A stretch of 64,000 bases of DNA from Hofstenia miamia (lineage: Eukaryota > Xenacoelomorpha > Acoela): NCBI GenBank assembly GCA_004352715.1, contig SCFE01000104.1:685771-749770 (forward strand), in the 5' to 3' direction. Under the pieces are notes generated by a model, which was not told where the DNA came from, ran no database searches, and saw only the letters and a program-made list of their open reading frames with translations. Position numbers and translations under genes: made by a program. Shown one piece after another: positions 36,220 through 47,060 of the stretch (position 1 is the first letter of the stretch; each line of letters begins with the position of its first letter).

Positions 36220-36660
36220 TTATATAAGCTTATGGAATAGTTCACCATGCTCGCCATTTACATCAGCTAAATTCTCGTATAAGAATTGCAAGTGGGAATG
36301 CAAGTAATGAAGCCTCACAGCCTCTTTGTAATCCATAAACATTTATTTTTTGCATTGATGATACATTCCTTTAACCAAGGAATCGTGTTGCTTTCGAATA
36401 GACTAATTCCAGGCTCTCGGTAGCATAGAGTTCATCGTTTCAGTAAAATCTTTGATAACTGCAAATATGCCATCATTGATTTTAGGTTCAGAAATTTTTG
36501 GAAACATTGCGTTCAATGATGCCACAGTAGATCCATCTTTTGGTTGTGCTTTGACAAATGCTTAGACTCCCAACTTAATAGGCAATGAATGCCACCCGCT
36601 TTTGATAAATTGATATACATTTGCATAAACTTTGATCTCAGCAGCAAAATTTAAAACACA
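36220..36660 (-). pseudogene. Decayed copy of an unnamed invertebrate protein family
   Basis: The minus strand reads AFVKAQPKDGSTVASLNAMF, PKISEPKINDGIFAVIKDF and TETMNSMLPRAWN in one frame (36560-36400). After a frameshift comes VYSKATRFLG. After another comes VRLHYLHSHLQFLYENLADV, then NGEHGELFHKLI and a stop at 36220. From memory, this order resembles a family of uncharacterised invertebrate proteins with a KxGIF start, an AW...FLG middle and an HSHLxxFPxNLGxxSxEHGERFH end, often in many copies. Function is not known to me. It has at least three disablements. Confidence 0.5.
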
Positions 36661-36859
36661 AGACAGTATAAGCAAAGATTTGCGAAATATGACCGTGGCT
36701 TAGTCAAAGTCGAACTTGAAAAACTAAACTCTTTATTTATTATAAACAAAGTAAATTGAAAATAGTATTTTAGCAAAAATTTTCAATTTAATATTTTGGG
36801 TGTTTTCTTCATATGGGAGGATTTTTGTTTTAGGTGTTCTTAGCCTAGTAAGGATACGT

Positions 36860-37662
36860 AAGATAGAGTGAAGTTAAAAAATTTTTTTTTTGATTTTTGA
36901 AAAAAGCGGTTTTGAAGATCAGTTTTTACTTCTAAGGCTACACTTTTTCCTATTTTGATGTAGTTGCCATCTTAACTATGCTGGCTACTCCCCTATTTTC
37001 AGTTGCAAAGCAGCAAAATAGCAAAACCCTCCAAATATCCTCCAATTTTATAGTTATGCCCTCATGCTGTACATTTCGTGGAGCTTCAAAAACCTAAGAA
37101 AACCAATATAAACTTTTCTAGTATTGAAATGGCCTTAAATGTAATCAGTTCAATTACAATACCATTAAATTTAATGGAAACATTAAACGGTTATGTTGAC
37201 AATGGAAATAAGGAAAACTTAAGAAAGTTTAGATTTCTTCGTTTCTTGAAACTCTACAAAATGTGCAGCATGAGGCAATACCTATAAAATCAGAGGGATT
37301 TGGAAGATTTTGTAATTTTGCCCACTTCCAACACAGATAACCCTCAAATGAAAATTAAGAAAATTCAACTTACTATTTATACTGCAAAAACTTCCTTCAA
37401 ATTTCAAATATTTAGTACATTTTTTAAAACTATATATTAAAATTATAATTTTCTATGGACTTGTCTAAATTCATTATATTAGTTAATTGGCATTAAGTTT
37501 AAGAATTGACTCTGGGGTCCAATGGACCCTAATTGTCATCTAAGGGTTAAGATGACAACTACATAAAAATATGAAAATCTGTTGTCCTAGAAGTAGAGGC
37601 AGCTTTTTGGATCCCTTTTTTCAAAAATCAAAAAACTTTTTTTCACTCCACCCAAACGTAAA
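36860..37662. mobile_element. Candidate TIR element
   Basis: 36860-36977 and the reverse complement of 37546-37662 align over about 120 bp: AGAGTGAAG / GGAGTGAAA, TTTTTTGATTTTTGAAAAAA in both, CTACTTCTA, and ATGTAGTTG(C/T)CATCTTAAC at the inner end. The interior carries no recognisable coding frame. Part of the match is low complexity (T and A runs), which lowers confidence. Confidence 0.45.
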
Positions 37663-38203
37663 TTCATATTCGGAATTTTTGTGCTCGCAAAAGGGGGAGT
37701 TGCTCCTGGACTGCCCTAGGCAACGACTTTGGACCCTGTCTTAGCTAAAGCTTTTGCTCTAACCTTGTAAAAATTTAGTAATTTGTACTTGACCAATATA
37801 TAGCTTAAGCGAGAGTCAAAAAGTAAATCTCAATCGTCCGATTTTAAGAAACTAGAAACAATTAATTATATGACGTTCTGTTTATATTCTTTGACTTATT
37901 TCTCGAAAAATATTTTTTTGTATTTTTAAAAACATTATAAAAACAAATCTTTGTAAATTTCAATCCGATTGCAACGAAAATTGACAATATATTATCTAGA
38001 AATTTGGGAAGAAAAATTTAGATATGATTTTTAATTTTTGAGTTACAGAGAATTTGCATTGTAAATTATGTACCGAATTTGCCAATTTTTCAATAAATGC
38101 CAACATTTTCTCTATTAATAAATTTATTTGACCTTGTAATTTTTGTCTATGCCGGTTTATCAATTTTTGAAAATTTTATGAAGTCTGGCTTATTATATAT
38201 ATA
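37663..38203. other. AT-rich spacer
   Basis: No gene recognised. There is a GC-richer patch at 37690-37740 (AGTTGCTCCTGGACTGCCCT). Confidence 0.4.
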
Positions 38204-38206
38204 TAT

Positions 38207-40608
38207 AAATTAGCATAATTTATCCATGAAATGCTCTAAATTCAAACAACCATCCTAGTGCTACATGACTGTGATAAAATTTCTTTCCTGACATTAAGGA
38301 TAAATAATTTCCATTTTTCAATGGCAAAGAACCTAAAGTCGAACATAAATGAAAATCTGATAATTGTATGTTCACTTCGGATAACTGAATGCACATGTCG
38401 GATGACTCAATGCATATTTTGGATAATTGCATACACAATTAGGATAATTGGATACACTTTCCGATAATTGAATGCACGTTTTACATATTTGGAATTAAGT
38501 GTTGTAGCATTTTGCGACTCGAGCTTTTTGGATGGACTCAATCGGCCGCTAACTTGTATTTGTATCCGTGCGCGTCGATGACCGTGATGTTAAAGGCCAT
38601 AGCCACGGCCAAACATTGAAGCCATTATCGGCCGTAAAATTGTTATTATATATAATCATCACATTTCTCATAATTTAGCTTTACCTACACTCGCCTTGAA
38701 CTCATTATTCATTGTAAAAACCTTGTTTAATTCAGTTTGAGAGTCAAAACAAAGGTCAAGATTACGGCCGATAGGAATAGTGACTTGAAAATTAAAACAG
38801 TGGCTGTTTGCTAGTGCAAGAATTCAGGCCGTAGTTATCCATTATATGCTGCTTAGTGTTGGATGCAACAACGCCGCAAAGCACTATTTTCAACCAATCT
38901 CACATTTATGTGTCTGCTATTGAATGCTATTGAATATGTTTTTGCTAAGATATGATACATTTGTCACATTTTTTAATCATATATTTTGAAAAGTTAAAAA
39001 TAAATTACAAAGAATGTCCCTCAATTCTTATGACGATCGCGATGATGCTCTTCTGTTCATAATTCAATTTTACTTTAATTAAATTTCTTTTAATATTGGC
39101 TAAAATTCAATTTCGATATTCATTATATCCTCACATTAAAGAACCACCGCTAGCTTTACTTTATCAAAAAAACTTTTGAAAACTTGAAAATTGTAGTTTG
39201 CATGCTGTATTTGCATAAGCTAATTAATTGATTCTACTTCAAATATGCAGTCAAACTTTATACATTAATCATGCGTTAATTTACCTTTGCTTAAATTAAA
39301 GAGGGAATCATTCTATATTTTGAATGACTCTCCATCCGTAACAAAGGAAATGGTTGTAGGCGTACAAAAAACCCTTATAGCCAAAAGCGCTTATAGCATT
39401 TAAATTATCAAATACATAAGCGGCCTTTGACCTGGAGGCTCTAATTTGCTTCCGCGTGTAGAGAAACATATAGCAGATTTTGATTTATCGCGTCAATTCA
39501 CTTTATTTTATTGGAAGATGAGCCATTTACCTATAAAATGTAACGCTTAAAAATTTGATTTCTGCAAATATTCAATTTCATATTAATTATTCAGTTACTA
39601 GAAATCGAGATGCTGGTATAGTATTTCTTTGAATTAGCTTTGATTTATCATTCGACAACAAAGGCTACGCTTCCATTTAGGCGAAACAAGTTCCGATTCG
39701 AATAGCGATGGCAATTTTCGTGTAAATATAACTTTTATAATTAATAACACTTTTAGATTTTTATGGTAATCAATTGAACTATTTTATTTTAACCCTATTT
39801 CCACAAGGAATTTTTCAAAATCTGTGATTACTTTAACAAAACGTTTTAAACGCTTATAGCTCATGAACTAATGAATCTAAGAACACAACAAGATAAAAAA
39901 CTGTTTTCTCTTTCTTTTTCGTTTTCAAAAAACAAAATATTTTAGGTTAGTTGTTATTCACATGGGCATTACACCGCCTCATTATCTGAACACTAGGCAT
40001 AGAAATAATTTGAATATTTTTACAAAAATCTAAATTCTTATTGAAAAAAATTATATTTTGATATAATTCGGGCATAAGCACATGTTTTAGCAAATATCTA
40101 AAACATGAAATTAACAGGCTCTACCCATAGATGTGTCCATGTAAAACCTTTTCAATATTTCCTTACAGGATTGGATAAAATTGTTCTAGATGTGGGAAAA
40201 TTGGTTTGTTACGTAAAAGTAACACTAGTGGAAATAAGGTTAAAAATGATGATCCTTAGAATTTTTTCAAAATGCTATAGACACAGATTTCTTTGAAGCT
40301 CGACTTTTGAAATTGGCACCGAAATATTCACAGAGTCATAGCAGCATGCAAACTTTTTTATTATTTGCCGAACAAAACAGAAAATTCGACAAATAAATCT
40401 CTAAAAATTATGGAAAGGGTCAATATTTGCATGTTTTTCAACTCAAATATGGTTTATGAAATATGTCAAATCGAACATCTTAAATTGTTTTTCAATTAGT
40501 GCAGACCCGCGGTATTTTTGAACTCCTATAATACTTACGAAATTTTATTGCACATTAAAAGAACTAAAAAAATTTTTGTTACATTGTATTATGATGTCTT
40601 TGGACTTT
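38207..40608. repeat. 2.4-kb segment, first copy of an assembly-level duplication
   Basis: This non-coding block is repeated almost base for base downstream. 38207-38818 recurs at 40640-41251, and 38758-40608 recurs at 41525-43375. No genes are recognised: the frames at 38258-38467 and 40105-40296 are simply repeated with the block. Confidence 0.9.
38357..38480. repeat. 21-bp tandem repeat
   Basis: Six degenerate units of about GGATAATTGAATGCACATTT. Because the period is 21, one minus-strand frame reads a heptad repeat (MCIQLSK, ICIESSD, MCIQLSE, VNIQLSD). The array recurs at 40790-40913 as part of the duplication. Confidence 0.75.
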
Positions 40609-40609
40609 N
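40609..40609. other. Single-N junction
   Basis: An isolated N in the middle of TGGACTTT/ATATAT. It is the border between the first block and a piece that repeats sequence starting at 38207. Confidence 0.9.
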
Positions 40610-40643
<34 letters not shown>

Positions 40644-41251
40644 TAGCATAATTTATCCATGAAATGCTCTAAATTCAAACAACCATCCTAGTGCTACATG
40701 ACTGTGATAAAATTTCTTTCCTGACATTAAGGATAAATAATTTCCATTTTTCAATGGCAAAGAACCTCAAGTCGAACATAAATGAAAATCTGATAATTGT
40801 ATGTTCACTTCGGATAACTGAATGCACATGTCGGATGACTCAATGCATATTTTGGATAATTGCATACACAATTAGGATAATTGGATACACTTTCCGATAA
40901 TTGAATGCACGTTTTACATATTTGGAATTAAGTGTTGTAGCATTTTGCGACTCGAGCTTTTTGGATGGACTCAATCGGCCGCTAACTTGTATTTGTATCC
41001 GTGCGCGTCGATGACCGTGATGTTAAAGGCCATAGCCACGGCCAAACATTGAAGCCATTATCGGCCGTAAAATTGTTATTATATATAATCATCACATTTC
41101 TCATAATTTAGCTTTACCTACACTCGCCTTGAACTCATTATTCATTGTAAAAACCTTGTTTAATTCAGTTTGAGAGTCAAAACAAAGGTCAAGATTACGG
41201 CCGATAGGAATAGTGACTTGAAAATTAAAACAGTGGCTGTTTGCTAGTGCA
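40610..41251. repeat. Duplicate of 38177-38818
   Basis: TA repeat plus a copy of 38207-38818, offset 2,433 bp, with a base change at about 40764. It ends at the next single N (41252). Confidence 0.9.
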
Positions 41252-41252
41252 N

Positions 41253-41523
41253 ATTAAAAGAACTAAAAAAATTTTTGTTACATTGTATTATGATGTCTTT
41301 GGACTTTCATGGTATTGAAGGTCTGAATACCTTGAAGGCTCTGATTGCATAAAAATTATGTTGGCTTATTGCTAAAAGATAAATAACATATTTTAGACTG
41401 AAATTACGTTTTATATGCTAAAGAAATTCTAAACAGATTACTTTTCATATCTTCTAGTGATGGTATAAAGGCGTACCTTCTAAAAATCGAATAAACATTG
41501 CAAATGGCTCATTAGCATAAACG
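41253..41523. repeat. Duplicate of 43321-43591
   Basis: Same sequence as 43321-43591 (offset 2,068 bp), one base different in an A/T run. It is bounded by single Ns at 41252 and 41524, so it is a stray contig end that belongs further downstream. Confidence 0.9.
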
Positions 41524-41524
41524 N

Positions 41525-43591
41525 AAGATTACGGCCGATAGGAATAGTGACTTGAAAATTAAAACAGTGGCTGTTTGCTAGTGCAAGAATTCAGGCCGTA
41601 GTTATCCATTATATGCTGCTTAGTGTTGGATGCAACAACGCCGCAAAGCACTATTTTCAACCAATCTCACATTTATGTGTCTGCTATTGAATGCTATTGA
41701 ATATGTTTTTGCTAAGATATGATACATTTGTCACATTTTTTAATCATATATTTTGAAAAGTTAAAAATAAATTACAAAGAATGTCCCTCAATTCTTATGA
41801 CGATCGCGATGATGCTCTTCTGTTCATAATTCAATTTTACTTTAATTAAATTTCTTTTAATATTGGCTAAAATTCAATTTCGATATTCATTATATCCTCA
41901 CATTAAAGAACCACCGCTAGCTTTACTTTATCAAAAAAACTTTTGAAAACTTGAAAATTGTAGTTTGCATGCTGTATTTGCATAAGCTAATTAATTGATT
42001 CTACTTCAAATATGCAGTCAAACTTTATACATTAATCATGCGTTAATTTACCTTTGCTTAAATTAAAGAGGGAATCATTCTATATTTTGAATGACTCTCC
42101 ATCCGTAACAAAGGAAATGGTTGTAGGCGTACAAAAAACCCTTATAGCCAAAAGCGCTTATAGCATTTAAATTATCAAATACATAAGCGGCCTTTGACCT
42201 GGAGGCTCTAATTTGCTTCCGCGTGTAGAGAAACATATAGCAGATTTTGATTTATCGCGTCAATTCACTTTATTTTATTGGAAGATGAGCCATTTACCTA
42301 TAAAATGTAACGCTTAAAAATTTGATTTCTGCAAATATTCAATTTCATATTAATTATTCAGTTACTAGAAATCGAGATGCTGGTATAGTATTTCTTTGAA
42401 TTAGCTTTGATTTATCATTCGACAACAAAGGCTACGCTTCCATTTAGGCGAAACAAGTTCCGATTCGAATAGCGATGGCAATTTTCGTGTAAATATAACT
42501 TTTATAATTAATAACACTTTTAGATTTTTATGGTAATCAATTGAACTATTTTATTTTAACCCTATTTCCACAAGGAATTTTTCAAAATCTGTGATTACTT
42601 TAACAAAACGTTTTAAACGCTTATAGCTCATGAACTAATGAATCTAAGAACACAACAAGATAAAAAACTGTTTTCTCTTTCTTTTTCGTTTTCAAAAAAC
42701 AAAATATTTTAGGTTAGTTGTTATTCACATGGGCATTACACCGCCTCATTATCTGAACACTAGGCATAGAAATAATTTGAATATTTTTACAAAAATCTAA
42801 ATTCTTATTGAAAAAAATTATATTTTGATATAATTCGGGCATAAGCACATGTTTTAGCAAATATCTAAAACATGAAATTAACAGGCTCTACCCATAGATG
42901 TGTCCATGTAAAACCTTTTCAATATTTCCTTACAGGATTGGATAAAATTGTTCTAGATGTGGGAAAATTGGTTTGTTACGTAAAAGTAACACTAGTGGAA
43001 ATAAGGTTAAAAATGATGATCCTTAGAATTTTTTCAAAATGCTATAGACACAGATTTCTTTGAAGCTCGACTTTTGAAATTGGCACCGAAATATTCACAG
43101 AGTCATAGCAGCATGCAAACTTTTTTATTATTTGCCGAACAAAACAGAAAATTCGACAAATAAATCTCTAAAAATTATGGAAAGGGTCAATATTTGCATG
43201 TTTTTCAACTCAAATATGGTTTATGAAATATGTCAAATCGAACATCTTAAATTGTTTTTCAATTAGTGCAGACCCGCGGTATTTTTGAACTCCTATAATA
43301 CTTACGAAATTTTATTGCACATTAAAAGAACTAAAAAAAATTTTGTTACATTGTATTATGATGTCTTTGGACTTTCATGGTATTGAAGGTCTGAATACCT
43401 TGAAGGCTCTGATTGCATAAAAATTATGTTGGCTTATTGCTAAAAGATAAATAACATATTTTAGACTGAAATTACGTTTTATATGCTAAAGAAATTCTAA
43501 ACAGATTACTTTTCATATCTTCTAGTGATGGTATAAAGGCGTACCTTCTAAAAATCGAATAAACATTGCAAATGGCTCATTAGCATAAACG
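41525..43591. repeat. Second copy of the 2.4-kb segment, extended
   Basis: Repeats 38758-40608 (offset 2,767 bp) and then continues into sequence not present in the first copy. Together with the first copy it reads as two overlapping contigs placed end to end. Confidence 0.9.
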
Positions 43592-44550
43592 ACATCGGCT
43601 GCCTATGAATCAAACCAATCTACGGATTTTATCCCCATAAGCCACAGTGGATGACCCACATCCTAACAAACATTGTCTTGATCTATGGAAACTGAATATA
43701 TAAACGTGCGATAAAAAATAAATATATGCGACAAGAATAACAAAAATAAAACTGTGTGGCAAATTTAATATGTATTGAGAAGCGATACTTTGGTGTCCGG
43801 AAAAACTGCATATCTATTCTAGAAACAAATGTTTTGTTATTCCTCAGTCAAGTATTAGACCCCTGCGTTGCTTTGATGCGATGCATTTTCATTGTTGTAG
43901 GCATTTCTCAAGTTTTAGGCTTGTCGTGCATTAATTATGCAATTTAGATCAGCATAGTTTTTTTTCCAATTGGAAACTGCTATATTTCAAAGTATCCACC
44001 AAATGTTAATTTCGAGGATTTAAGGAATAATTTGTGAGATTTAAAATAAAAGTTTATGAGAACTGCATGAAGCCCTAAGTGATTAAATGACTTAGAATTC
44101 CATTATCACATCATTTGCCATTGGTTCCTGCTTTTGGTAGCCCCGCGTTGAACAATGTCACCTGAACAGTAATTAGTAAATAGACATTTTAGAACAATAA
44201 ATCTTTCAAATATGAATTCAACTATTTGAACATTGTGTTATATATTAATAGAGGTTTTAGCAAGAAAAGACTAGAAAAGTACATGATAAATGGCAAATAT
44301 GCAATGGCGCAGCGAGAAGTGACGAAAGATAAAATGCTGTTTTTCAAAAGAAGAAATGTGTCTGTGGGTGATTATTAGATTAAACTTAACAACCCAATAA
44401 TTGAACTGTCTTCTCAATCTGTTAAAAAACTGAAAAATTGATACACTGATGCGTATTCTATGTACGGTATTTAATGCTGACAACTTTCGACCTGAAATTT
44501 TTTTTCACATTTGGGTTTACTATTCATCTCAACTGCGGTGATCAAAATAT
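43592..44550. other. AT-rich spacer upstream of Gypsy-2
   Basis: No gene recognised. The frames at 43756-43947 and 44271-44483 have no known domain. Confidence 0.45.
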
Positions 44551-44719
44551 TGCAAATGGTAAACACCACGCGTAGGTGCAAGGTAGTTGCCTGTGTTGTC
44601 GGGGACGCGCTGCGTGAGGATCTGGTCTTCTCCACCAGCTGTGGTTTAGCATATATAAGCATTTTTTACATTAGGTAGATACAATAAATTATTTTATTAT
44701 TCTAATTAAGTTCTTTACA
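44551..44719 (+). repeat. Gypsy-2 5' LTR
   Basis: 169 bp matching 49078-49245 with roughly seven differences. It contains a TATA-like TATATAAG near 44652 and AATAAA at 44683. The first bases before TGCAAATGG differ from the 3' LTR (which starts TGTGCCATGCAAATGG), so the left end is slightly truncated or altered. The minus-strand frames over it are antisense shadows. Confidence 0.85.
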
Positions 44720-44733
44720 TGGTGACAGATGTC
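44720..44733 (+). promoter_or_regulatory. Gypsy-2 primer binding site
   Basis: TGGTGACAGATGTC starts directly at the LTR end with the usual TGG. It would pair with the 3' end of a tRNA to prime minus-strand DNA. I cannot say which tRNA. The gag ATG (44729) lies inside it. Confidence 0.6.
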
Positions 44734-45670
44734 ATCACTGAAACCTGAACCCCTAGATGTCGACAACCCTAACATATCCTCAGAATGGAATAAATGGAAG
44801 CGTGACTTTTTGTTATTCATTGAAGCAATTGAAGCAGATGAGAAATCTAACAAAGTAAAAATCGGAATATTCCTTAGATGCATTGAAAATGAGGCAAACG
44901 AAGTTTTCAACAATTTTTGTTGGGAAGCTGGAGAAGATCAAACTGAATTTGGGCACGTGTTAAAAAAATTTAACGACTATTTTTCTCGCTGTAGTAATGA
45001 AGTGTTTGAAAGATTTCAGTTTTATAAACTTTTCATGGCAGACATGAAAATCGATAGCTATGTAAATCTGTTAAGAACAAAAACAAAGAATAGTAACTTT
45101 GGTCCATTGGAAGACAGTTTAATTCGTGATCGCATCATACTATCTACACAAGNNNNNNNNNNNNNNNNNNNNNNNNNNNNNNNNNNNNNNNNNNNNNNNN
45201 NNNNNNNNNNNNNNNNNNNNNNNNNNNNNNNNNNNNNNNNNNNNNNNNNNNNNNNNNNNNNNNNNNNNNNNNNNNNNNNNNNNNNNNNNNNNNNNNNNNN
45301 NNNNNNNNNNNNNNNNNNNNNNNNNNNNNNNNNNNNNNNNNNNNNNNNNNNNNNNNNNNNNNNNNNNNNNNNNNNNNNNNNNNNNNNNNNNNNNNNNNNN
45401 NNNNNNNNNNNNNNNNNNNNNNNNNNNNNNNNNNNNNNNNNNNNNNNNNNNNNNNNNNNNNNNNGCCAATGTGGCAGAATCCATAAACCAAGGAATTGCC
45501 CAGCGTATGGACAAAGTTGTAGGAAATGCGGGAAGCCTAAATATTTTGCTCGTAAGTGCAGAGCACATCTACAAAGACGTAGTTATCAGCAGCAAACTAA
45601 CCATGCAGTCAACGATATTAATGAAACAGACAGTGAAAGTTCTTCAGCAGCCGAATACGAATGTGATTAA
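44729..45670 (+). CDS. gag: Gypsy-2 gag (with a 312-N gap)
   Basis: Gag packages the RNA genome into particles. The N-terminal 140 residues (MSSLKPEPLDVDNPN, SEWNKWKRDFLLFIEA, FFDYFSR-like KKFNDYFSRCSNEVFERFQF) match the retrotransposon gag domain of K02A2.6-type elements. A 312-N gap at 45153-45464 keeps the frame (104 codons). After it come two zinc-knuckle-like segments: CGRIHKPRNCPAYGQSCRKC and CRKCGKPKYFARKCR. In the second, the His expected in CxxCx4Hx4C is Tyr, so zinc binding is probably lost. The frame ends with TAA at 45668. The protease follows in the same frame, so gag and pol are separated by one stop, either by design (readthrough) or by mutation. ATG 44729 is chosen because it is the first after the LTR. 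Confidence 0.8.
   Translation: MSSLKPEPLDVDNPNISSEWNKWKRDFLLFIEAIEADEKSNKVKIGIFLRCIENEANEVFNNFCWEAGEDQTEFGHVLKKFNDYFSRCSNEVFERFQFYKLFMADMKIDSYVNLLRTKTKNSNFGPLEDSLIRDRIILSTQXXXXXXXXXXXXXXXXXXXXXXXXXXXXXXXXXXXXXXXXXXXXXXXXXXXXXXXXXXXXXXXXXXXXXXXXXXXXXXXXXXXXXXXXXXXXXXXXXXXXXXXXXQCGRIHKPRNCPAYGQSCRKCGKPKYFARKCRAHLQRRSYQQQTNHAVNDINETDSESSSAAEYECD
45153..45464. other. Assembly gap inside gag, 312 N
   Basis: Estimated-size gap. The frame is preserved across it. Confidence 0.95.
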
Positions 45671-46026
45671 ATTAAACATGTGGAGCACCGTGAGCTAAGG
45701 ACCACAATCCAAGTGTTTGGTCAGCTCATAAGTATAAAGGTGGATTCTGGGGCGCAATGCAATGTGTTACCTATACAAACTCTAAGGGCACTTGAAAGAC
45801 AAATTAATCAAAAATTGAAAATATCCAGGAGCAGAGGTGAGCTAAGTGAGTACGGAGGCCAAAAAATACTTACTATTGGTGAAATAAGACTACCAGCTGT
45901 GATTGGAAAAACACGAATGCAGACAAATGTGAAGTTTTTGGTTGTATCTACTGAAACAAAGCCCATTCTCGGTCTTGAGACATCACTTAAAACAGGAATT
46001 CTTGGTGTGAGATTTAAGGACTCCAA
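45671..46026 (+). pseudogene. Gypsy-2 pol: aspartic protease
   Basis: The protease cleaves the Gag-Pol polyprotein. The active-site block ISIKVDSGAQCNVLP (45737-45781) has the D-S-G motif of retropepsins, and PILGLETSLKTGI near 45962 fits the ILG block near the C-terminus. There is no ATG at the start; the frame continues from gag past the TAA. It runs into a 351-N gap at 46027. Confidence 0.85.
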
Positions 46027-46377
46027 NNNNNNNNNNNNNNNNNNNNNNNNNNNNNNNNNNNNNNNNNNNNNNNNNNNNNNNNNNNNNNNNNNNNNNNNNN
46101 NNNNNNNNNNNNNNNNNNNNNNNNNNNNNNNNNNNNNNNNNNNNNNNNNNNNNNNNNNNNNNNNNNNNNNNNNNNNNNNNNNNNNNNNNNNNNNNNNNNN
46201 NNNNNNNNNNNNNNNNNNNNNNNNNNNNNNNNNNNNNNNNNNNNNNNNNNNNNNNNNNNNNNNNNNNNNNNNNNNNNNNNNNNNNNNNNNNNNNNNNNNN
46301 NNNNNNNNNNNNNNNNNNNNNNNNNNNNNNNNNNNNNNNNNNNNNNNNNNNNNNNNNNNNNNNNNNNNNNNNNNNNN
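46027..46377. other. Assembly gap in pol, 351 N
   Basis: It lies where the N-terminal third of the RT should be, and the next base begins a duplicated integrase segment. Confidence 0.95.
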
Positions 46378-46743
46378 AAGAGGTAGAATTAAAGAACATA
46401 GAAAAGATCAAACATGAAATGCATATTCATGACGATTTAATAATGCGGCAAAACCAAGTGTATATTCCGAAATCATGTAGAAGACAGCTTCTCAACGAAA
46501 TTCACGGATCACATTTGGGAATAAACAAAACTAAAACATATCCACGACAGTTTTTCTTTTGGCCGAAAATGTCAGAAGACATTGAAAAGCATATAACAAA
46601 ATGCACAGTTTGCAAAAATGCACCAAGCAGCAAATAAAACAGAGCCAATCATATATCATGAACGTCCAAAAGTGCCATTTTATAAAATAGCCGTAGATAT
46701 CGCCCAAGCTGAATCGAAGACCTTCTTGATTTGCGTAGACTTC
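46378..46743 (+). repeat. Misplaced duplicate of Gypsy-2 integrase segment
   Basis: Repeats 47846-48210 (integrase zinc-binding H2C2 region and start of the core) with about four differences, including one extra A near 46613 that shifts the frame. It ends at GTAGACTTC, where it joins RT sequence (46744). The integrase cannot precede the RT in this family, so this is either an aberrant template switch or a misassembly at the gap edge. Confidence 0.9.
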
Positions 46744-47060
46744 AAAAGATTATGCACGTTAATACACCATTCGGTAGGTACCACTGGAATAGATTACCCT
46801 TTGGATTAGCACCCGCTGCAGATAAATCACAATCAATGATTGACCGAAATTTCGGAGATATATTAAATGTTATGGCCATTCACGATGATATCTGTATCGC
46901 TACATCTACGAAAGAAGAACACATGTCAACATTAAAGGCTGTTTTGTCTCGTGCTAGATCTAGAAATATGAAGTTTAACAAACGCAAACTTCAACTAATG
47001 GCAGATGAAATAAAATATATGGGATTCATTGTGAACAAAAATGGACTTCAAACCAAATCC
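46744..47060 (+). pseudogene. Gypsy-2 pol: reverse transcriptase, central part
   Basis: The RT copies the element RNA to DNA. Visible motifs: KIMHVNTPFGRYHWNRLPFG, LAPAADKSQSMID, then AIHDDICIATSTKEEH with the catalytic Asp pair (usually YxDD), and KRKLQLMADEIKYMGFIV. The N-terminal part of the domain with the first catalytic Asp is missing (gap plus misplaced segment). A one-base frameshift near 47045-47055 separates it from the connection domain. Confidence 0.85.

Noticed and set aside
38207-43591. Genuine tandem gene duplication with paired small genes (38258/40691 and 40105/42872)
   Set aside because: The frames lack domains, the copies are nearly identical including non-coding sequence, and every border is a single N, pointing to assembly overlap.
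44471-44662. Small minus-strand gene also present at 48982-49188
   Set aside because: It is the antisense reading of the two Gypsy-2 LTRs.
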